64,000 bases of DNA from Corynebacterium sp. 74A (GCF_008930665.1 NZ_PQMG01000003.1:372001-436000); one strand, 5' to 3'. Shown: positions 39,762 to 50,261, counted from the first letter of the stretch. Numbers and translations: made by a program. The notes: a model not told the origin generated them from the letters alone.

Positions 39762-40361
39762 ATGCGTAAAAACACCCTGCGCACCGTCACCGCAATCGCT
39801 GGTTCCACCCTATTGCTCGGCCTTGCCGCTTGCTCTAGCGATGACGCCTCTGACGCCGTGTCCGATGCCACCGATTCCGTAAGCTCTGCCGCCTCTGAGG
39901 TCAGCGACGCCGCCGGTGACGCCAAGGACGATGCCGAGGATGCCGCTAGCGATGCCAAGGACAAGGCTGAGAACGCCATGGACGACGCCAAGGACGCCAT
40001 GAATCACAAGGATGCCATGGACGTCGCCGAGGCTGACCTGCCCTCTGAGATCGCCGAGGCTGCTGAGTCCTACGACATGTACGGCGAAAACGCCGGAGCT
40101 TTCGTCTCCGCCTATGAGCGCGACGGCGTGACCGTTGCCGAGTACGAGAACGCTGCCTTCGTTAAGAGCGACGCCGGCACCTACCCCGTTATCGGCGGTA
40201 TGTGGAAGGTATGGCAGAACGAGGGCGGCCTAGATTCTGAGATCGGCGCCCCCACCGAGGCTGAGCGCGAGGTTGATGGCGGCTGGGAGCAGACCTTCAC
40301 CGGCAAGACCATCCACATCATGCCGAATGAAGACGGCACCTTCGTCGAGTCCTTCAGCTAA
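39762..40361 (+). CDS. Lipoprotein with LEA-like Ala/Asp coil and LGFP domain
   Basis: 199 residues. The lipoprotein signal LLLGLAACSSDD has its lipobox Cys at about 23. Residues 25-80 are almost only Asp, Ala, Ser, Lys and Glu in a heptad/11-mer-like pattern (DAKDDAEDAASDAKDKAENA), as in LEA-type helices. The C terminus (YPVIGGMWKVWQNEGGLDSE and IGAPT) is an LGFP repeat, a module of mycolata cell-wall proteins. Probably anchored in the membrane with the LGFP domain reaching toward the arabinogalactan-mycolate layer. AAGGAG lies 7 bp before the ATG. Confidence 0.88.
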   Translation: MRKNTLRTVTAIAGSTLLLGLAACSSDDASDAVSDATDSVSSAASEVSDAAGDAKDDAEDAASDAKDKAENAMDDAKDAMNHKDAMDVAEADLPSEIAEAAESYDMYGENAGAFVSAYERDGVTVAEYENAAFVKSDAGTYPVIGGMWKVWQNEGGLDSEIGAPTEAEREVDGGWEQTFTGKTIHIMPNEDGTFVESFS

Positions 40362-40422
40362 CAAGTTTCCGCTGAGCATCCTCGGCCGCCCCTCGGCGGT
40401 CCAGCTCGGGTGCTAGCACCAC

Positions 40423-40456
40423 AGCTCCCCTCCTCGCCTGCTCGAGGAGGGGAGCT
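40423..40456. terminator. Perfect 14-bp hairpin after the lipoprotein gene
   Basis: AGCTCCCCTCCTCG (40423-40436) pairs with its complement (40443-40456) with a 6-nt loop. No T-run, as is common in actinobacteria. Confidence 0.75.
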
Positions 40457-40503
40457 CTCGTCTGTGCGGTGAATGGTAGGCCACCCAAACGGCGTCACGA
40501 CAT

Positions 40504-40550
40504 AAAAACGGCGGGCGATACCCTCTCTCATGGAAGGTATCGCCCGCCGT
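40504..40550 (-). terminator. Terminator of the clpP1-clpP2 operon
   Basis: A 15-bp perfect stem (40508-40522 with 40536-40550). On the minus strand it ends in TTTTTATG. Confidence 0.92.
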
Positions 40551-40571
40551 TGCGCTCGTTCTGCAGACGGA

Positions 40572-41186
40572 CTAGCCGTTGAGCTTGCGGTAGTCGAAGA
40601 CTTGGTCCACGATGCCATAGTCCTTAGCCGCCTCAGCGGTGAGGATCTTATCGCGGTCGGTATCAATGCGAATCTGTTCCGCGCTCTGACCGGTGTGACG
40701 GGCCAGCGTCTCCTCCATGAGGGTGCGCATGCGCTCGATCTCGGCGGCTTGGATCTCGAGGTCTGAGACCTGGCCCTGAATACCCTGGGTGGCGGGCTGG
40801 TGAATAAGCACGCGGGCATTCGGCAGCGCGGCACGCTTACCGGGGGCGCCGGCGGCGAGTAGCACGGCGGCTGCGGAGGCAGCTTGGCCGAGGCAGACGG
40901 TAGATACGTCGGGGCGGACGTACTGCATGGTGTCATAAATCGCCATCAGCGAGGTGAACGATCCGCCGGGGCTATTGATGTACATGGTGATATCGCGGTC
41001 CGGGTCCTGCGACTCCAGCACCAGCAACTGCGCCATGATGTCATTGGCCGAGGTGTCATCCACCTGGGCGCCGAGGAAGATGATGCGCTCCTCGAAAAGC
41101 TTGTTATAGGGATTCGACTCCTTGGTGCCATAAGCGGACTGCTCAAGGAAGGACGGCAGGATATAGCGGGACTGTGGCATCTGCAT
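40572..41186 (-). CDS. clpP2: ClpP2 protease subunit
   Basis: 204 residues. The serine is in [16 protein letters not shown], the histidine in [12 protein letters not shown], the Asp further on. [21 protein letters not shown] is typical of the actinobacterial ClpP2 N terminus. It forms the mixed ClpP1P2 tetradecamer. It follows clpP1 by 30 bp in the same transcript. Confidence 0.96.
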   Translation of the reverse strand: MQMPQSRYILPSFLEQSAYGTKESNPYNKLFEERIIFLGAQVDDTSANDIMAQLLVLESQDPDRDITMYINSPGGSFTSLMAIYDTMQYVRPDVSTVCLGQAASAAAVLLAAGAPGKRAALPNARVLIHQPATQGIQGQVSDLEIQAAEIERMRTLMEETLARHTGQSAEQIRIDTDRDKILTAEAAKDYGIVDQVFDYRKLNG

Positions 41187-41216
41187 AGTGAAAGGCTCCT
41201 TAGTCGTGGGGGTGGA

Positions 41217-41813
41217 TTAGTTATTAATAGTGCCCTTGGCGGACTCGATCACGTGATCCACGAAACCATAGTCCTTAGCCTGCTGGGCGGTGAACCAGCG
41301 GTCACGGTCGGAGTCTTTCACAATCTGCTCCACAGGCTGGCCGGTGTGCTCGGCGATGAGCTCAGCCATTTCTTTCTTGGTATAGGCGAACTGTTCCGCC
41401 TGAATAGCGATATCCGCCGCGGTGCCTCCCACTCCTGCGGATGGCTGGTGCATCATGATACGGGCGTGGGGCAAAGCGAAACGCTTGCCCTTGGTGCCGG
41501 CAGAAAGCAGGAACTGCCCCATCGATGCCGCGAGACCCATGCCATAGGTGGCAACGTCGCACGGGGCGTACTTCATGGTGTCGAAGATAGCCATGCCGGC
41601 GGTAACGGAACCGCCAGGGCTATTGATGTAGAGGGAAATGTCCCGGTTGGGATCCTCTGCCGAGAGCAACAAAATCTGGGCGCAGAGTTTGTTGGCAATC
41701 TCATCGTCCACCTGGCTTCCGAGGAAGATGATGCGCTCGCGGAGGAGGCGCTCAAAGACGGAGTCGCTCAGGTTGAGTCCTGCGGCTGCGTTTGTCATGT
41801 GTGGGGTGGTCAT
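41217..41813 (-). CDS. clpP1: ClpP1 protease subunit
   Basis: 198 residues from [20 protein letters not shown]; this ATG has AAGGAG five bases upstream, whereas an upstream ATG (41834) does not. Catalytic serine in [17 protein letters not shown], histidine in [14 protein letters not shown]. Partner of ClpP2; substrates come through ClpX or ClpC. Confidence 0.96.
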   Translation of the reverse strand: MTTPHMTNAAAGLNLSDSVFERLLRERIIFLGSQVDDEIANKLCAQILLLSAEDPNRDISLYINSPGGSVTAGMAIFDTMKYAPCDVATYGMGLAASMGQFLLSAGTKGKRFALPHARIMMHQPSAGVGGTAADIAIQAEQFAYTKKEMAELIAEHTGQPVEQIVKDSDRDRWFTAQQAKDYGFVDHVIESAKGTINN

Positions 41814-41940
41814 TGTTTCTCCTTTGAATCCCAATATCTCGTCACTTCAGGCTACCGCTGTGGCGGGAGCAGAGTCAGCTTTGTTCGCTCACAGCTTAGG
41901 GGTATCTCCCACCGTGTCACGACGTACAGCAGAAAACGAA

Positions 41941-41975
41941 AGGCAGCACCGCACCCATGCGGTGCGGCACTGCCT
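41941..41975 (-). terminator. Hairpin after tig
   Basis: AGGCAG/CTGCCT outer stem and CACCGCA/TGCGGTG inner stem. On the minus strand a T-rich stretch (TTCGTTTTC) follows. Confidence 0.75.
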
Positions 41976-42001
41976 CAAGGCTTTGCGCTGCAGTCTCGAA
42001 T

Positions 42002-43357
42002 TTACTCGGACTCAGCTTCCGACTCGGACTCCGGCTCCTCATCGCCGAAGTACTGGGCCGGATCCACCTCGTTGCCCTCGGTGTCCTTAACGCTCACCTT
42101 GCAGATAGCCTCGGCGAGAGCCTTGCCGCGGCGCACATCAGCGAAGAGCGCGCCGAGCTGACCGGACTGCTGCAGCTGGCCGAAGAACTGGGCCGGCTCC
42201 ATGCCGTAGCGCTGGGCGGTGAACATGATGTGATCGGACATCTCCTGCTCGGTGACCTCAGGCTCGAGCTCCTCGGCCAGACGGTCGAGGAAGAGCTGGT
42301 TGCGCACTGCATCCTCGGCGGAGGTGCGGGCGTCCTCATCGAACTTCTCACGGCTGGTGCCCTGAGCCTCAAGGAGGGTGTCTAGGATCTTCTCGTCGCC
42401 GCCGACCTGCTGCAGCAGCTGGTCACGCTGAGCCTTTACCTGCTCCTCGACGACACCTTCCGGCAGCGGGAACTCGGACTGGGAGAGCGCTGCGGAGAGA
42501 ACCTCATCGCGAATAGCGGCGGCCTGGCTGCCCTTGGCATCCTCTTCCACCTTCTTCTCGAGAGACTCGCGGAGCTCGTCGACGGTGTCGAACTCAGAGG
42601 CCATCATGGCGAACTCATCGTCCACTTCGGGAAGCTCGCGCTCCTTGACGGACTGCAGGGTGACGGTGATCTCGCCCTGCTCGCCGGCGTGCTCGCCCAT
42701 GTGCAGCTCGGATTCGAAGCTGGTGGACTCGCCAACAGACAGACCGGTGAGGGCCTCGTCCAGCCCCTTAATCAGGTCGTCGGAACCGATGTTGTAGGAC
42801 ATGCCCTCGGTCTTGGAGTCCTCGATGACCTCGCCATCGACCTCGGCGTGGAGGTCGATGCTCACGAAGTCGCCCTCCTGAGCGGCGCGCTCCACGGTCT
42901 TGAGAGTGCCGAAACGGGAACGAAGCTCCTCGAGCTCCTTCTCCACAGCGGCATCCTCCACCTTCAGCGGCGGCACCTCAACGTTAATGTCTTCGAAGGA
43001 CGGGAGGGTGATCTCGGGACGGACGTCCACCTCGGCGACGAACTCGACGAGCTCGCCGTCTTCGATCTTGGTGATGTCAATCTCGGGCTGGCCGAGCACC
43101 ACGAGCTCATTTTCTTCCACGGCCTGGCTATAGCGAGACGGCAGCATGTCATTAACAACCTGCTCGATGACAGGGCCGCGGCCGAAACGAGCATCGATGA
43201 GCTGGCGCGGAGCCTTGCCCTTACGGAAACCGGGAACCTGCACCTGCTGTGCAATAGCCTTATAGGCTTGGTCAAACTCGGACGAGAGTTCCTCGAAGGG
43301 AACCTCAACCGTAACCTTAACGCGGGTGTCGTTCAGCTTTTCGACGGAACTCTTCAC
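42002..43357 (-). CDS. tig: Trigger factor
   Basis: 451 residues: ribosome-binding domain with the signature [22 protein letters not shown]-type prolyl isomerase domain near 155-245, and the helical C-terminal arms, ending with a very acidic tail ([13 protein letters not shown]). It is a ribosome-bound chaperone, often upstream of clpP as here. Expression is probably independent of clpP1 given the hairpin between them. Confidence 0.97.
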   Translation of the reverse strand: MKSSVEKLNDTRVKVTVEVPFEELSSEFDQAYKAIAQQVQVPGFRKGKAPRQLIDARFGRGPVIEQVVNDMLPSRYSQAVEENELVVLGQPEIDITKIEDGELVEFVAEVDVRPEITLPSFEDINVEVPPLKVEDAAVEKELEELRSRFGTLKTVERAAQEGDFVSIDLHAEVDGEVIEDSKTEGMSYNIGSDDLIKGLDEALTGLSVGESTSFESELHMGEHAGEQGEITVTLQSVKERELPEVDDEFAMMASEFDTVDELRESLEKKVEEDAKGSQAAAIRDEVLSAALSQSEFPLPEGVVEEQVKAQRDQLLQQVGGDEKILDTLLEAQGTSREKFDEDARTSAEDAVRNQLFLDRLAEELEPEVTEQEMSDHIMFTAQRYGMEPAQFFGQLQQSGQLGALFADVRRGKALAEAICKVSVKDTEGNEVDPAQYFGDEEPESESEAESE

Positions 43358-43539
43358 GAGTCACTCTCCTGAATTTTCTTACTGCGTACGATGATGATCT
43401 GCTATGTCTGAGGGCCCGTAGTAGCCGCGCTCTCTTGCGGTGTCACGTTGGTGCTTCACCGGCTGAAGCGTAGTGCCCCTACGAGCCCTCATTGTCGATA
43501 TATGTGGACATCTCGCGCCGAAGCGCTCGATATCCCTCG

Positions 43540-43613
43540 TCGGGACGACAGGATTTGAACCTGCGACCCCCTGCTCCCAAAGCAGGTGCGCTACCAAGCT
43601 GCGCCACGTCCCG
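43540..43613 (-). tRNA. tRNA-Pro (anticodon TGG)
   Basis: Seven-base acceptor stem CGGGACG/CGTCCCG, anticodon loop TTTGGGA between CCTGC and GCAGG, T-arm with GGTTCAAATCC. The 3' CCA is not encoded. Confidence 0.97.
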
Positions 43614-44446
43614 TTGTGTCGTATTAGCCCGATGCCCTCGAGCTCCTACGTAGTCTACAAGTAGCAACACTACCCGCCTCACAATAGGGTGCCCACTACG
43701 CGCATTTACCCCGCTAGGAATGCTTTTATCCCCCCCTCAAAGCGCAGCCGCTGCAACAGATAGCTGTGCCGTTTTTCTCACGCCACCCCAAGCCAGACAA
43801 GGGCTCCCGCGCACACCCCGCCCCTCACGCGCACCCAGTAGTTCCACACCGCCACCCACGTGGCTGAGATCTCACTAAGACAGCCCTAACGCCAGTCGTC
43901 CAGCGTCCCACAGAGAGAGATGGGTATCCCATGACCTTCGCCATACATGCCCCCCCCCCTTTTTCGAGGGGGGATTCTCACACCCGGAAGCACACAGCAG
44001 ACACGCCCCCCCCTCCCCACTCACCACACCTAACACGAACCAAAGCCAAGTACCCGCAGACTCTCCCTAATGCTGCCCAATACGGCCCCCATAGACGTCA
44101 GACATAAACCTCGATAGCCAACCCTCCACCGCAGAAAATGTCTTTTGGAAATATTTAGACGGTGAGCGATCGCCCCTTCCAACGCTTACGGCGGAGCAGG
44201 TTACACAAGGAGTGCCGCCACCATGGACCTACACACAACCACCCCCTAAGTTGAACTTCCCGCAAACCCTCTAAATGTGGCGGTAGTCACTTTTGTGCTA
44301 ATATTTTCCTAAGATAGATCAGCGGCTGTCTAGCTTTCCCGTGGCCCCTTGAGATCGAGAGGATCCGATGTTCTGAGGGCATCACTGCAGTGGCCCAACT
44401 GCTGCTCGACACCGGCACCAAAGCGAAAACGAAGGGATGCGCCCCT
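43614..44446. other. Long non-coding region with C-tracts upstream of the ABC operon
   Basis: 833 bp without a credible gene. It contains a 10-base C run (about 43950-43959) followed by TTTTT and a G6 tract able to pair back, an 8-base C run (about 44006-44013), and nearer the operon the promoter region with a GlxR-like site. Confidence 0.6.
44276..44304 (+). promoter_or_regulatory. GlxR-like site and possible promoter of the ABC operon
   Basis: TGTGG-N6-TCACT (44276-44291) keeps both TGTG and TCAC half-sites at the spacing of the GlxR (CRP-type) consensus TGTGA-N6-TCACA. TAATAT (44299-44304) may be the -10, so GlxR would overlap the promoter. Confidence 0.4.
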
Positions 44447-45430
44447 ATGGCGAAGTACCTACTAAAGAAGATCGCTGGTTGGTTCGCGATGATTTTTATC
44501 GCGGTCAACATCACGTTCTTCTTGGCCTCCGCATTCCTCGACCCTCGGTCGAACTACGCAGGTAGGCGTCCAGCGATTCCGGAGGAGAGGATCGACGCCA
44601 TCCTCGCCCCGAAAAATCTCAACGATAAAGACCCCATCTTGGAACGGTGGTGGACCTGGCTAACGGACATCTTGTTCCACTGGAACTGGGGGTTATCCCC
44701 ACTCGGAGATTCAGTCAATGATGAAATCTCCTACCGCATCTGGGTGTCCGCGCGACTCCTACTGCTTGCCACCATCCTGTCTGTTCTCGTTGGCGTAAGC
44801 ATCGGCGTGTTCACGGCCTCTCGCCAGTACAAGCCGGGCGATCGGTTCTTCCAGTTCTTCTCGATCGTCACCATGAACATCCATGTTGTTGTGGCGTCGA
44901 TCTTCTTTGTATGGGCGGCTGTAAAGATCAACCAGCAGGCTGGAAAAACCATCTTCTACGTCACAGGGGCCTCATCAATCGGAGTCGAAGGCTTTATCCC
45001 AAAGGTGATTGACGCAGCCCAGCACCTCGCTCTACCAACAATTTCGCTGGTAATCATCTCCTATGCGGGCTATCACTTCATGCAGCGTTCCATGCTGCTC
45101 GACAATATCGACGCCGATTATGTGCGGACAGCTCGGGCAAAGGGCATGACGCGCAACCAAGCTATTCGCCGCCATGCGCTGCGCACCTCTGCTATTCCGG
45201 TGGCAACGTCCGTGGCCTTTTCCATTACCGGTGTGTTCACCGGCGCGATCATGACCGAGACGATCTTCGCGTGGAACGGTATGGGCAAGTACTTCCTGCA
45301 GACCCTCAACAGCAATGACATCCATGGCACCGTAGCCGTGGCCGCTTTCGGAGCGCTCATGACCGCGATCGGCGCGATCCTTTCCGACATCCTGGTTGTC
45401 ATTCTTGATCCTCGAGTGCGGGTGAACTAA
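44447..45430 (+). CDS. Peptide-type ABC transporter permease 1 (DppB/OppB family)
   Basis: 327 residues from MAKYLLKKIAGWFAMIFIAV; an upstream in-frame start (44390) would add an unlikely hydrophilic leader. Six membrane helices, with the EAA coupling loop at ARAKGMTRNQAIRRHALR that contacts the ATPase. First gene of a four-gene importer (permease, permease, double ATPase, binding lipoprotein). Substrates of this class are oligopeptides, nickel chelates and similar; sequence alone does not decide. Confidence 0.93.
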   Translation: MAKYLLKKIAGWFAMIFIAVNITFFLASAFLDPRSNYAGRRPAIPEERIDAILAPKNLNDKDPILERWWTWLTDILFHWNWGLSPLGDSVNDEISYRIWVSARLLLLATILSVLVGVSIGVFTASRQYKPGDRFFQFFSIVTMNIHVVVASIFFVWAAVKINQQAGKTIFYVTGASSIGVEGFIPKVIDAAQHLALPTISLVIISYAGYHFMQRSMLLDNIDADYVRTARAKGMTRNQAIRRHALRTSAIPVATSVAFSITGVFTGAIMTETIFAWNGMGKYFLQTLNSNDIHGTVAVAAFGALMTAIGAILSDILVVILDPRVRVN

Positions 45431-45432
45431 CA

Positions 45433-46473
45433 ATGCGCAAAGAATTCCGAAACAATGGCGCTGACGACTCTGAGGATGTCAACGCCAACGCCCTCCCGAC
45501 TAATGACTTCACTGCGGCGAGTTCGCCCTCGACGCAGAGCGCGATCGCCTCTGTGACCGAGCAGGAGATCGATAAGGCACAAACCCAGCTCGAGCACGAT
45601 CACCTCGCTGGGGGCAAGCCGATTTCGCGCCTGAAGCTCTACGCTCGCCGATTCATGCGGAACAAAATGGCGGTTGCCGGCGCCGTGGTGTTCCTTCTTC
45701 TCGTTGTCTTTGCCACGGTGGGCCCGCTGACCGCGAAGTACGCCTATGACTTTTCCGACTTCACCGCCCTCGGCGTGCAGCCCAATTCTGAGCATTGGTT
45801 TGGCACCAGCGCCTCGGGCAATGACCTCTACGCCATGGTGATCCAGGGGTTGCGGCGCTCGCTGGTGATCGCCGTAGTCGTCTCTGTGGCCACCACCGCA
45901 CTGTCCGCCCTTATCGGAACCACAGCTGCCCTTCTTGGTGGACGCCCAGAGAAAGCCATCTTGGGTGTTATTCACTTCCTACTCGTGGTGCCGACCTTTC
46001 TTATCCTCGCCCTCTTGGTCTCCGGATCTGGCGGCGACTGGAAGATCCTCATCGTCGTGTTGATCGCCTTCGGCTGGATGTTCCCCGCCCGCGTCATCTG
46101 GTCCATGACCATTTCCGTGCGGGAACGCGAGTACGTTAAGGCGGCCCGCTACATGGGCGTATCCAATGCACGCATCGTGGTGCGCCACCTCATTCCGAAC
46201 ATCGGCTCACTGCTGGTTATCAACCTCACGCTGGGAGTGGTCAGCGCCGTGATGAGTGAAACCGGACTCTCCTTCTTGGGGCTCGGTGTGAAGCTGCCCG
46301 ACGTCTCGCTCGGCACGCTCCTCTCCTCTGGCGCATCGAGCGTTCAGGTCTCGCCATGGGAGTTCTACTTCCCCGCGGCGGTACTCACCCTTCTGACCGT
46401 GTCCATGGCGTTCATCGCCGATGGTCTTCGTGACGCCCTCGACCCCAACTCCGCCGCAGCAGGAAAGGCATAA
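45433..46473 (+). CDS. Peptide-type ABC transporter permease 2 (DppC/OppC family)
   Basis: 346 residues. A hydrophilic N-terminal stretch of about 70 residues precedes RRFMRNKMAVAGAVVFLLLV, the OppC_N helix. EAA loop at AARYMGVSNARIVVRHLIPN; GLSFLGLGVKLPDVSLGTLL is the conserved end. It starts 2 bp after permease 1. Confidence 0.94.
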   Translation: MRKEFRNNGADDSEDVNANALPTNDFTAASSPSTQSAIASVTEQEIDKAQTQLEHDHLAGGKPISRLKLYARRFMRNKMAVAGAVVFLLLVVFATVGPLTAKYAYDFSDFTALGVQPNSEHWFGTSASGNDLYAMVIQGLRRSLVIAVVVSVATTALSALIGTTAALLGGRPEKAILGVIHFLLVVPTFLILALLVSGSGGDWKILIVVLIAFGWMFPARVIWSMTISVREREYVKAARYMGVSNARIVVRHLIPNIGSLLVINLTLGVVSAVMSETGLSFLGLGVKLPDVSLGTLLSSGASSVQVSPWEFYFPAAVLTLLTVSMAFIADGLRDALDPNSAAAGKA

Positions 46474-46476
46474 CAC

Positions 46477-48519
46477 ATGACCACGCCAGTCCTCTCAGTC
46501 AAAGACCTTCACGTCGCTTTTCCCTCCGAGGCGGGAAACGTCGACGCCGTGCGCGGTGTCTCCTTCGACCTTAAGCCCGGACAGACACTCGGCATCGTTG
46601 GCGAGTCCGGCTCCGGTAAGTCCGTATCCTCCCTCGCAGTCATGGGGCTGCTCCCGGATTATGCGAAGATCACTGGCTCCGCCACACTCGGCGGGCGGGA
46701 ACTCCTCGGTCTCAGCGACACAGAGATGTCCAAGGTACGAGGCAAAGAGATCGGCATGATCTTCCAAGATCCGCTCTCCGCTCTGACTCCCGTGTTTGAT
46801 GTGGGAACACAAATCGTGGAGGCCATCCAGTGCCACGAGAAGATCTCGAAGGCGCGAGCATGGGACCGTGCCGTCGAGCTGCTCGATCTCGTGGGTATTC
46901 CGGATCCGAAACGGCGGGCTAAGGCGTTTCCGCACGAGTTCTCCGGCGGTATGCGGCAGCGTGTGGTGATCGCTATTGCTATCGCCAACAACCCCTCAGT
47001 CCTCATTGCCGACGAGCCCACCACGGCTCTCGATGTGACCATCCAGGCGCAAGTACTGGAGTTGATCAAGAAGGTACAGCACGAGACCAACGCGGCCACC
47101 ATCATGATCACCCACGATATGGGCGTGGTCGCGGATATGGCCGATGACGTAATGGTGATGTACGCCGGCCGCCCCGTCGAGCAGGCCCCAGTCCAGGAGC
47201 TCTTCGATAATCCGAGGATGCCCTACACCGTGGGATTGTTGGGCTCTATTCCCTCGGCGGCGAAACGCGACTCCTCGTCGTTGACCTCGATCGAGGGAAA
47301 TCCCCCGATCGCTATCAATCTCCCCGATCAGTGCACCTTCGCGCCGCGCTGCCCCATCGCCACCGAACAGTGCCTCGAGACCGAACCGAGTCTGCGCAGC
47401 ATTGAGCCGGGACATGACGCAGCGTGTGTGCGCAGTCCAGAAATTGAGCGTGGGACGATCGACGGTGCAGACATCTTCCCTGCTCCACAGATCGCGGAGA
47501 ACACCTTGGCACACATCCCCCGCGAACAGCGCGAGATAGTGCTTGATGTGCAGAACCTGCAGAAAACCTTCCCGCTGATCAAGGGGGCCTTGTTAAAGCG
47601 CAGGGTGGGCGATGTGCACGCGGTAAAAGACGTGTCCTTCACTATCCGTGAAGGAGAGTGCTTCGCCATCGTGGGCGAGTCCGGTTCCGGTAAGACCACG
47701 ACCCTCTTGGAAATCATGGACTTGGCTCCAAGCGAACCAAGCAAGGTGGTCATTAGCGGCCAGGATGTAACCACTCTGAAACGAAAGGAGCGTCGCCTAC
47801 TCCGCCGCGATATCCAGATTGTGTTCCAAGATCCGATGGGGTCGTTGGATCCTCGCTTGACCGTGGCGGATATCATTCGGGAGCCGCTCGACGCTTTGGA
47901 GTGGGAGGGAGATAAAAACGAGCGCATCTATGAGCTCATGAGGCTTGTTGGACTCAACCCCACCCACGTGGATCGCTTCCCCGGCCACTTCTCGGGAGGT
48001 CAGCGCCAGCGCATCTCCCTCGCCCGCGCTCTCGCGGCGGAACCGAAACTGATTGTTCTCGATGAGCCAGTCTCCGCACTCGACGTGTCCATCCAAGCTG
48101 GCATGTTGAATCTCCTGGACGATCTCAAAGCACGCCTTGGCGTGAGCTACCTTTTTGTGGCCCACGATCTGTCTGTAGTTCGCCATATTTCCGATCGAGC
48201 CGCAGTGATGTATCTAGGCGAGTTCGTGGAGAAGGGCGACACTGACGAGCTCTTCGATAACCCCCGCCACCCCTATACCCAAGCGCTTCTCTCGGCCATT
48301 CCGCTTCCCGATCCTGTTGCCCAGCGCAATCGCACACGGACGCTATTGAAGGACCACCTGCCTTCTCCCACCGAGAAAATTAGCGGCTGCCCCTTCCGCA
48401 CTCGCTGTCCTCTCTACGAGGAACTCGAGGAGTCGAATCGCTCGATCTGTGAATCGACAACTCCTAATCTGCGCCCTGTAGACGGCGCCGATCACTACCA
48501 GTCATGTCTCGTGCGGTAG
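46477..48519 (+). CDS. Fused double ATPase of the peptide ABC transporter (OppD-OppF type)
   Basis: 680 residues with two ATPase domains. First: Walker A GESGSGKSVSSLAV, signature FSGGMRQRVVIA, then the OppD-type tail with cysteines (CTFAPRCPIATEQC) that can bind an iron-sulfur cluster. Second: Walker A GESGSGKTTTL near 403, signature FSGGQRQRISLARAL, again with CPFRTRCPLYEELEE. D and F halves are often fused in actinobacteria. It starts 3 bp after permease 2. Confidence 0.95.
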   Translation: MTTPVLSVKDLHVAFPSEAGNVDAVRGVSFDLKPGQTLGIVGESGSGKSVSSLAVMGLLPDYAKITGSATLGGRELLGLSDTEMSKVRGKEIGMIFQDPLSALTPVFDVGTQIVEAIQCHEKISKARAWDRAVELLDLVGIPDPKRRAKAFPHEFSGGMRQRVVIAIAIANNPSVLIADEPTTALDVTIQAQVLELIKKVQHETNAATIMITHDMGVVADMADDVMVMYAGRPVEQAPVQELFDNPRMPYTVGLLGSIPSAAKRDSSSLTSIEGNPPIAINLPDQCTFAPRCPIATEQCLETEPSLRSIEPGHDAACVRSPEIERGTIDGADIFPAPQIAENTLAHIPREQREIVLDVQNLQKTFPLIKGALLKRRVGDVHAVKDVSFTIREGECFAIVGESGSGKTTTLLEIMDLAPSEPSKVVISGQDVTTLKRKERRLLRRDIQIVFQDPMGSLDPRLTVADIIREPLDALEWEGDKNERIYELMRLVGLNPTHVDRFPGHFSGGQRQRISLARALAAEPKLIVLDEPVSALDVSIQAGMLNLLDDLKARLGVSYLFVAHDLSVVRHISDRAAVMYLGEFVEKGDTDELFDNPRHPYTQALLSAIPLPDPVAQRNRTRTLLKDHLPSPTEKISGCPFRTRCPLYEELEESNRSICESTTPNLRPVDGADHYQSCLVR

Positions 48520-48584
48520 TGCTCGGTTGCTTATAACTTCATATTGCCCTAGTTCACATTCCCTCAAGAGAGATGAGTGACACC

Positions 48585-50261
48585 ATGAAATTACACACCC
48601 CAACCAAGAAGTTGGTGGCAGTGCTCTCTGCCTCAGCCTTGGCACTCGCTGCCTGCGGGGACGATGGCTCTGGATCCGTGTCCACTACGGATGGAGCTGG
48701 GGTCCCGGACGCCGACTTCAATGAGCAAGACCGCGACAATCTCAAGGACGGCGGTACTCTGACCACCGCTATCGGCGAGATCTCCGAGCAGCAAAACCCC
48801 TTCCACGCAGACGGCACGTTGTACTCCACCATTATGTGGTCCTGGTACAACCCGATGACCGTCCACTACTCTCCTGAGGGCGAGTGGTCGACCGACCCGA
48901 ACTACATCCTCGACGTGAAGGAAGAGGAAGAGGACGGCAAGACCAAACTCACCTATGAGATCAACGAGGACGCCACCTTCAACGATGGCACCCCGATTGA
49001 CTGGCGCGCGTGGGAAACCACGTGGAAGATCAATGATGGCAAGGACGAGTCCTACACTCCCAGCTCTACTGATGGATACGAGCAGATCACATCGGTGGAA
49101 AAGGGCGAGACCGATAAGGAAGCGGTGGTGACCTTCGCAGGCACCTACCCTTGGTGGCAAGGCCTGTTCAACTTCATCGCTCACCCCGAGCTGGCAAACC
49201 CAGATAACTACAACTCCTATCTGAAGGAAGTGCACCCTGAGTGGGGCGCCGGCCCGTTCAAGATTGAAGATGTGGACTTCCAGAACGGAACTGCCACCTT
49301 CGTACGCAACGAGAAGTGGTGGGGTGACACCGCGAAGCTCGACAAGCGTGTTTTCCGCCAGATGGAGTCCCAGGCAGCGATCAACGCCTTTAAGAATGGC
49401 GAGATCGACGCGGTCAGTGCCAGCTCCCGCTCTGACTATGCGGCAGTGAAGGATCTCGCCGACACCGAGATCTATGTGGGACGCGCCCCCAAGAACACCC
49501 TCTTCTTGCTCAACGGCGAGTCGGATATCCTCAAGGACATCAAGGTACGTGAAGCCTTTGCTAAGGGCCTGGATCGCGAACAGCTCGCGGATATCTGGTA
49601 CCAGGGTCTGCCCGCGAAGCTGGAGAACCCCGGCTCCTTCGTCTTCTACCCCTTCCAAAACGACTACGAAGATAACTTCGAGGCTGTCGCCGGCTACCAC
49701 CCCGAGGAAGCTAAGCAAATCTTGGACGAGGCTGGCTGGACCGAGGGCGCCGACGGTATCCGCGAGAAGGATGGCGAGAAACTGACTCTGCGCTACGTGC
49801 TCGTGGGCGAGTCTGACCTCGTGAAGTCCTCCGCGCAGGCTACCCAGCAGATGCTGAAGAATATCGGTATCGACATCTCGATCGACGTCCGTCCGAGCTC
49901 TGAGTTCTCCAAGACCCTGCAGAGCAAGAACTACGACATCTTCCCGATGGGCTTTAGCTCGAGCGATCCTTATGGTGTGGCGTACTTCGGCCAGACCTAC
50001 CGCTCTGACTCTCAGCTGAACCGTTCCAACACCGGCACCCCGGAGCTGGACGAGAAGATCGCGGAGCTGCAGAAGCTGCCGACCCGCGAAGAGCAGATCA
50101 AGCGAAGCAATGAGCTGGAGAAGGAAGCACTTGCCCTTTATGGCATCCTTCCGATCAACACCGCTCTCGGTGTCTCCGCCGTCAAGAGCGGCCTGGCCAA
50201 CGTTGGCCCCATGGCCTTCGGTGATGTGCCGATCGAGAACATCGGCTGGGTCAAGGAGTAA
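48585..50261 (+). CDS. Substrate-binding lipoprotein of the peptide ABC transporter
   Basis: 558 residues from MKLHTPTKKL. The signal ends in ALALAACGDD, so the mature protein starts with a lipid-modified Cys. The SBP_bac_5 fold is shown by YSPEGEWSTDPNYILD, LTYEINEDATFNDGTPI and VREAFAKGLDREQLADI. It is the extracytoplasmic receptor, and an extra copy of the family relative to the second importer at the right edge. It lies 65 bp after the ATPase gene. Confidence 0.94.
   Translation: MKLHTPTKKLVAVLSASALALAACGDDGSGSVSTTDGAGVPDADFNEQDRDNLKDGGTLTTAIGEISEQQNPFHADGTLYSTIMWSWYNPMTVHYSPEGEWSTDPNYILDVKEEEEDGKTKLTYEINEDATFNDGTPIDWRAWETTWKINDGKDESYTPSSTDGYEQITSVEKGETDKEAVVTFAGTYPWWQGLFNFIAHPELANPDNYNSYLKEVHPEWGAGPFKIEDVDFQNGTATFVRNEKWWGDTAKLDKRVFRQMESQAAINAFKNGEIDAVSASSRSDYAAVKDLADTEIYVGRAPKNTLFLLNGESDILKDIKVREAFAKGLDREQLADIWYQGLPAKLENPGSFVFYPFQNDYEDNFEAVAGYHPEEAKQILDEAGWTEGADGIREKDGEKLTLRYVLVGESDLVKSSAQATQQMLKNIGIDISIDVRPSSEFSKTLQSKNYDIFPMGFSSSDPYGVAYFGQTYRSDSQLNRSNTGTPELDEKIAELQKLPTREEQIKRSNELEKEALALYGILPINTALGVSAVKSGLANVGPMAFGDVPIENIGWVKE

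Noticed and set aside
43950..44020. C-rich stretch as a 6C RNA
   Set aside because: The motif needs two hairpins with C-rich loops; here a C run pairs with a G run and the second C run has no hairpin.
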